Part shown: one piece after another, positions 63,817 through 64,000 of the stretch
Numbering within the stretch: position 1 is the first letter of the stretch
How the letters are laid out: each line of letters begins with the position of its first letter
Origin: Parahalioglobus pacificus
GTDB lineage: Bacteria; Pseudomonadota; Gammaproteobacteria; Pseudomonadales; Halieaceae
DNA length: 64,000 nucleotides
NCBI RefSeq assembly: GCF_014652275.1
Contig: NZ_BMYM01000001.1
Span: 806,001-870,000 of the forward strand
Direction: 5' to 3'
The notes under the pieces: model-generated
The model's input: only the letters and a program-made list of their open reading frames with translations
What the model was told of the DNA's origin: nothing
The model's database searches: none
Translations under genes and position numbers: made by a program

Positions 63817-63882
63817 CAAGTCAAGGCACTCGGACGTCAAAATCGCTGCGCGTTTTTGCCGCCCGTGCTTGAAGCGTTAAGT
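63811..63882 (+). repeat. attC-like recombination site C (best match)
   Basis: Starts GCATAACAAGTCAAGGCAC and ends GTGCTTGAAGCGTTAAGT. Reading the right arm backwards gives TAAC, TCAAG, CAC in the same order, with an extra G in the left arm, which is the extrahelical base typical of attC. The right end GTTAAGT (63876-63882) fits the GTTRRRY core exactly. An inner complementary pair (CAAAA / TTTTTG) surrounds the centre. Confidence 0.75.
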
Positions 63883-63895
63883 GTCCGGAGAGTAA

Positions 63896-64000
63896 GTGCT
63901 ACTATTTTTCGTCGGTGCAGTAGTTGTCCTGCTTTTTATTGCTTTCGTGGCAACGCTACTGACAATGCAACTCAACGGAGGCCGAAAAGTTGCGATATGT
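63896..64000 (+). CDS. N-terminus of a membrane protein in the next cassette-like unit (partial)
   Basis: GTG start at 63896 with GGAG 5 bases upstream, 13 bases after the core of site C. The first 35 codons encode a hydrophobic segment (LLFFVGAVVVLLFIAFVATLL) followed by MQLNGGRK. The gene continues beyond the window, so its family cannot be told. A start this close to a recombination core is the usual cassette arrangement. Confidence 0.55.
   Translation, partial: MLLFFVGAVVVLLFIAFVATLLTMQLNGGRKVAIC

Overview
The window reads as chromosome of a free-living, probably marine, gammaproteobacterium. The basis is gene content and order: nadB divergent from rpoE, then rpoE-mucA-mucB-rseC-mucD-lepA-lepB-DUF4845-rnc-era-recO-acpS, followed by cysM-relA-mazG-adk and the ung / ygfZ / sdhE-ygfX block. 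This synteny is typical of Pseudomonas-like and Cellvibrionales/Halieaceae-like lineages. F420 genes, a sulfatase, a TonB receptor and a KstD-type enzyme point towards the latter, but that is inference because no rRNA gene is present.

Layout. 1-3.7 kb: end of an F420 biosynthesis operon (cofD end, cofC, fused fbiC). 3.7-7.7 kb: ung, ygfZ, sdhE-ygfX, nadB. 7.7-22.8 kb: envelope-stress sigma-E operon with two candidate sigma-E promoters, then translation, RNA-processing, stringent-response and nucleotide genes. 23-24 kb: a Lys/Ala-rich histone-H1-like gene between two good terminators. 24-29.7 kb: mobA, tsaB, uppP, a beta-hydroxyacid dehydrogenase, apeB and a DUF3524 glycosyltransferase resembling tRNA-queuosine mannosyltransferase. 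29.9-31.3 kb: four small membrane proteins of unknown function. 31.4-36.9 kb: cupin, trpS, a truncated haemoglobin with a TonB receptor, purC. 36.9-43 kb: TSUP transporter, sulfatase, TIGR01244 protein, a doubly disrupted porin pseudogene and a DUF3604 protein. 43.2-48.2 kb: an exported protein with a phosphohistidine domain followed by an ATP-grasp domain (the order seen in glucan water dikinases), overlapping a penicillin-recognising-fold serine hydrolase that faces a second one. 48.3-52.1 kb: two saccharopine-dehydrogenase-like genes around an acyl-CoA synthetase. 52.2-56.7 kb: exported M20 hydrolase, Nudix, cytochrome b561, metzincin protease, cytochrome c'. 56.9-62.2 kb: KstD-like flavoprotein, LysR regulator, omega-aminotransferase, CaiB/BaiF CoA-transferase. 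62.2-64 kb: an A/T-richer run of short same-strand genes, each followed by an attC-like imperfect palindrome. It looks like an integron cassette array, with no integrase visible in the window.

The strongest candidates for something undescribed are the exported dikinase-like protein with its serine hydrolases (43.2-48.2 kb) and the attC-like cassette array at the right edge. F420 biosynthesis genes in this host and a bacterial queuosine-mannosyltransferase-like protein also merit attention. Database comparison was not possible; family names rest on motifs, length and gene order read from the sequence.
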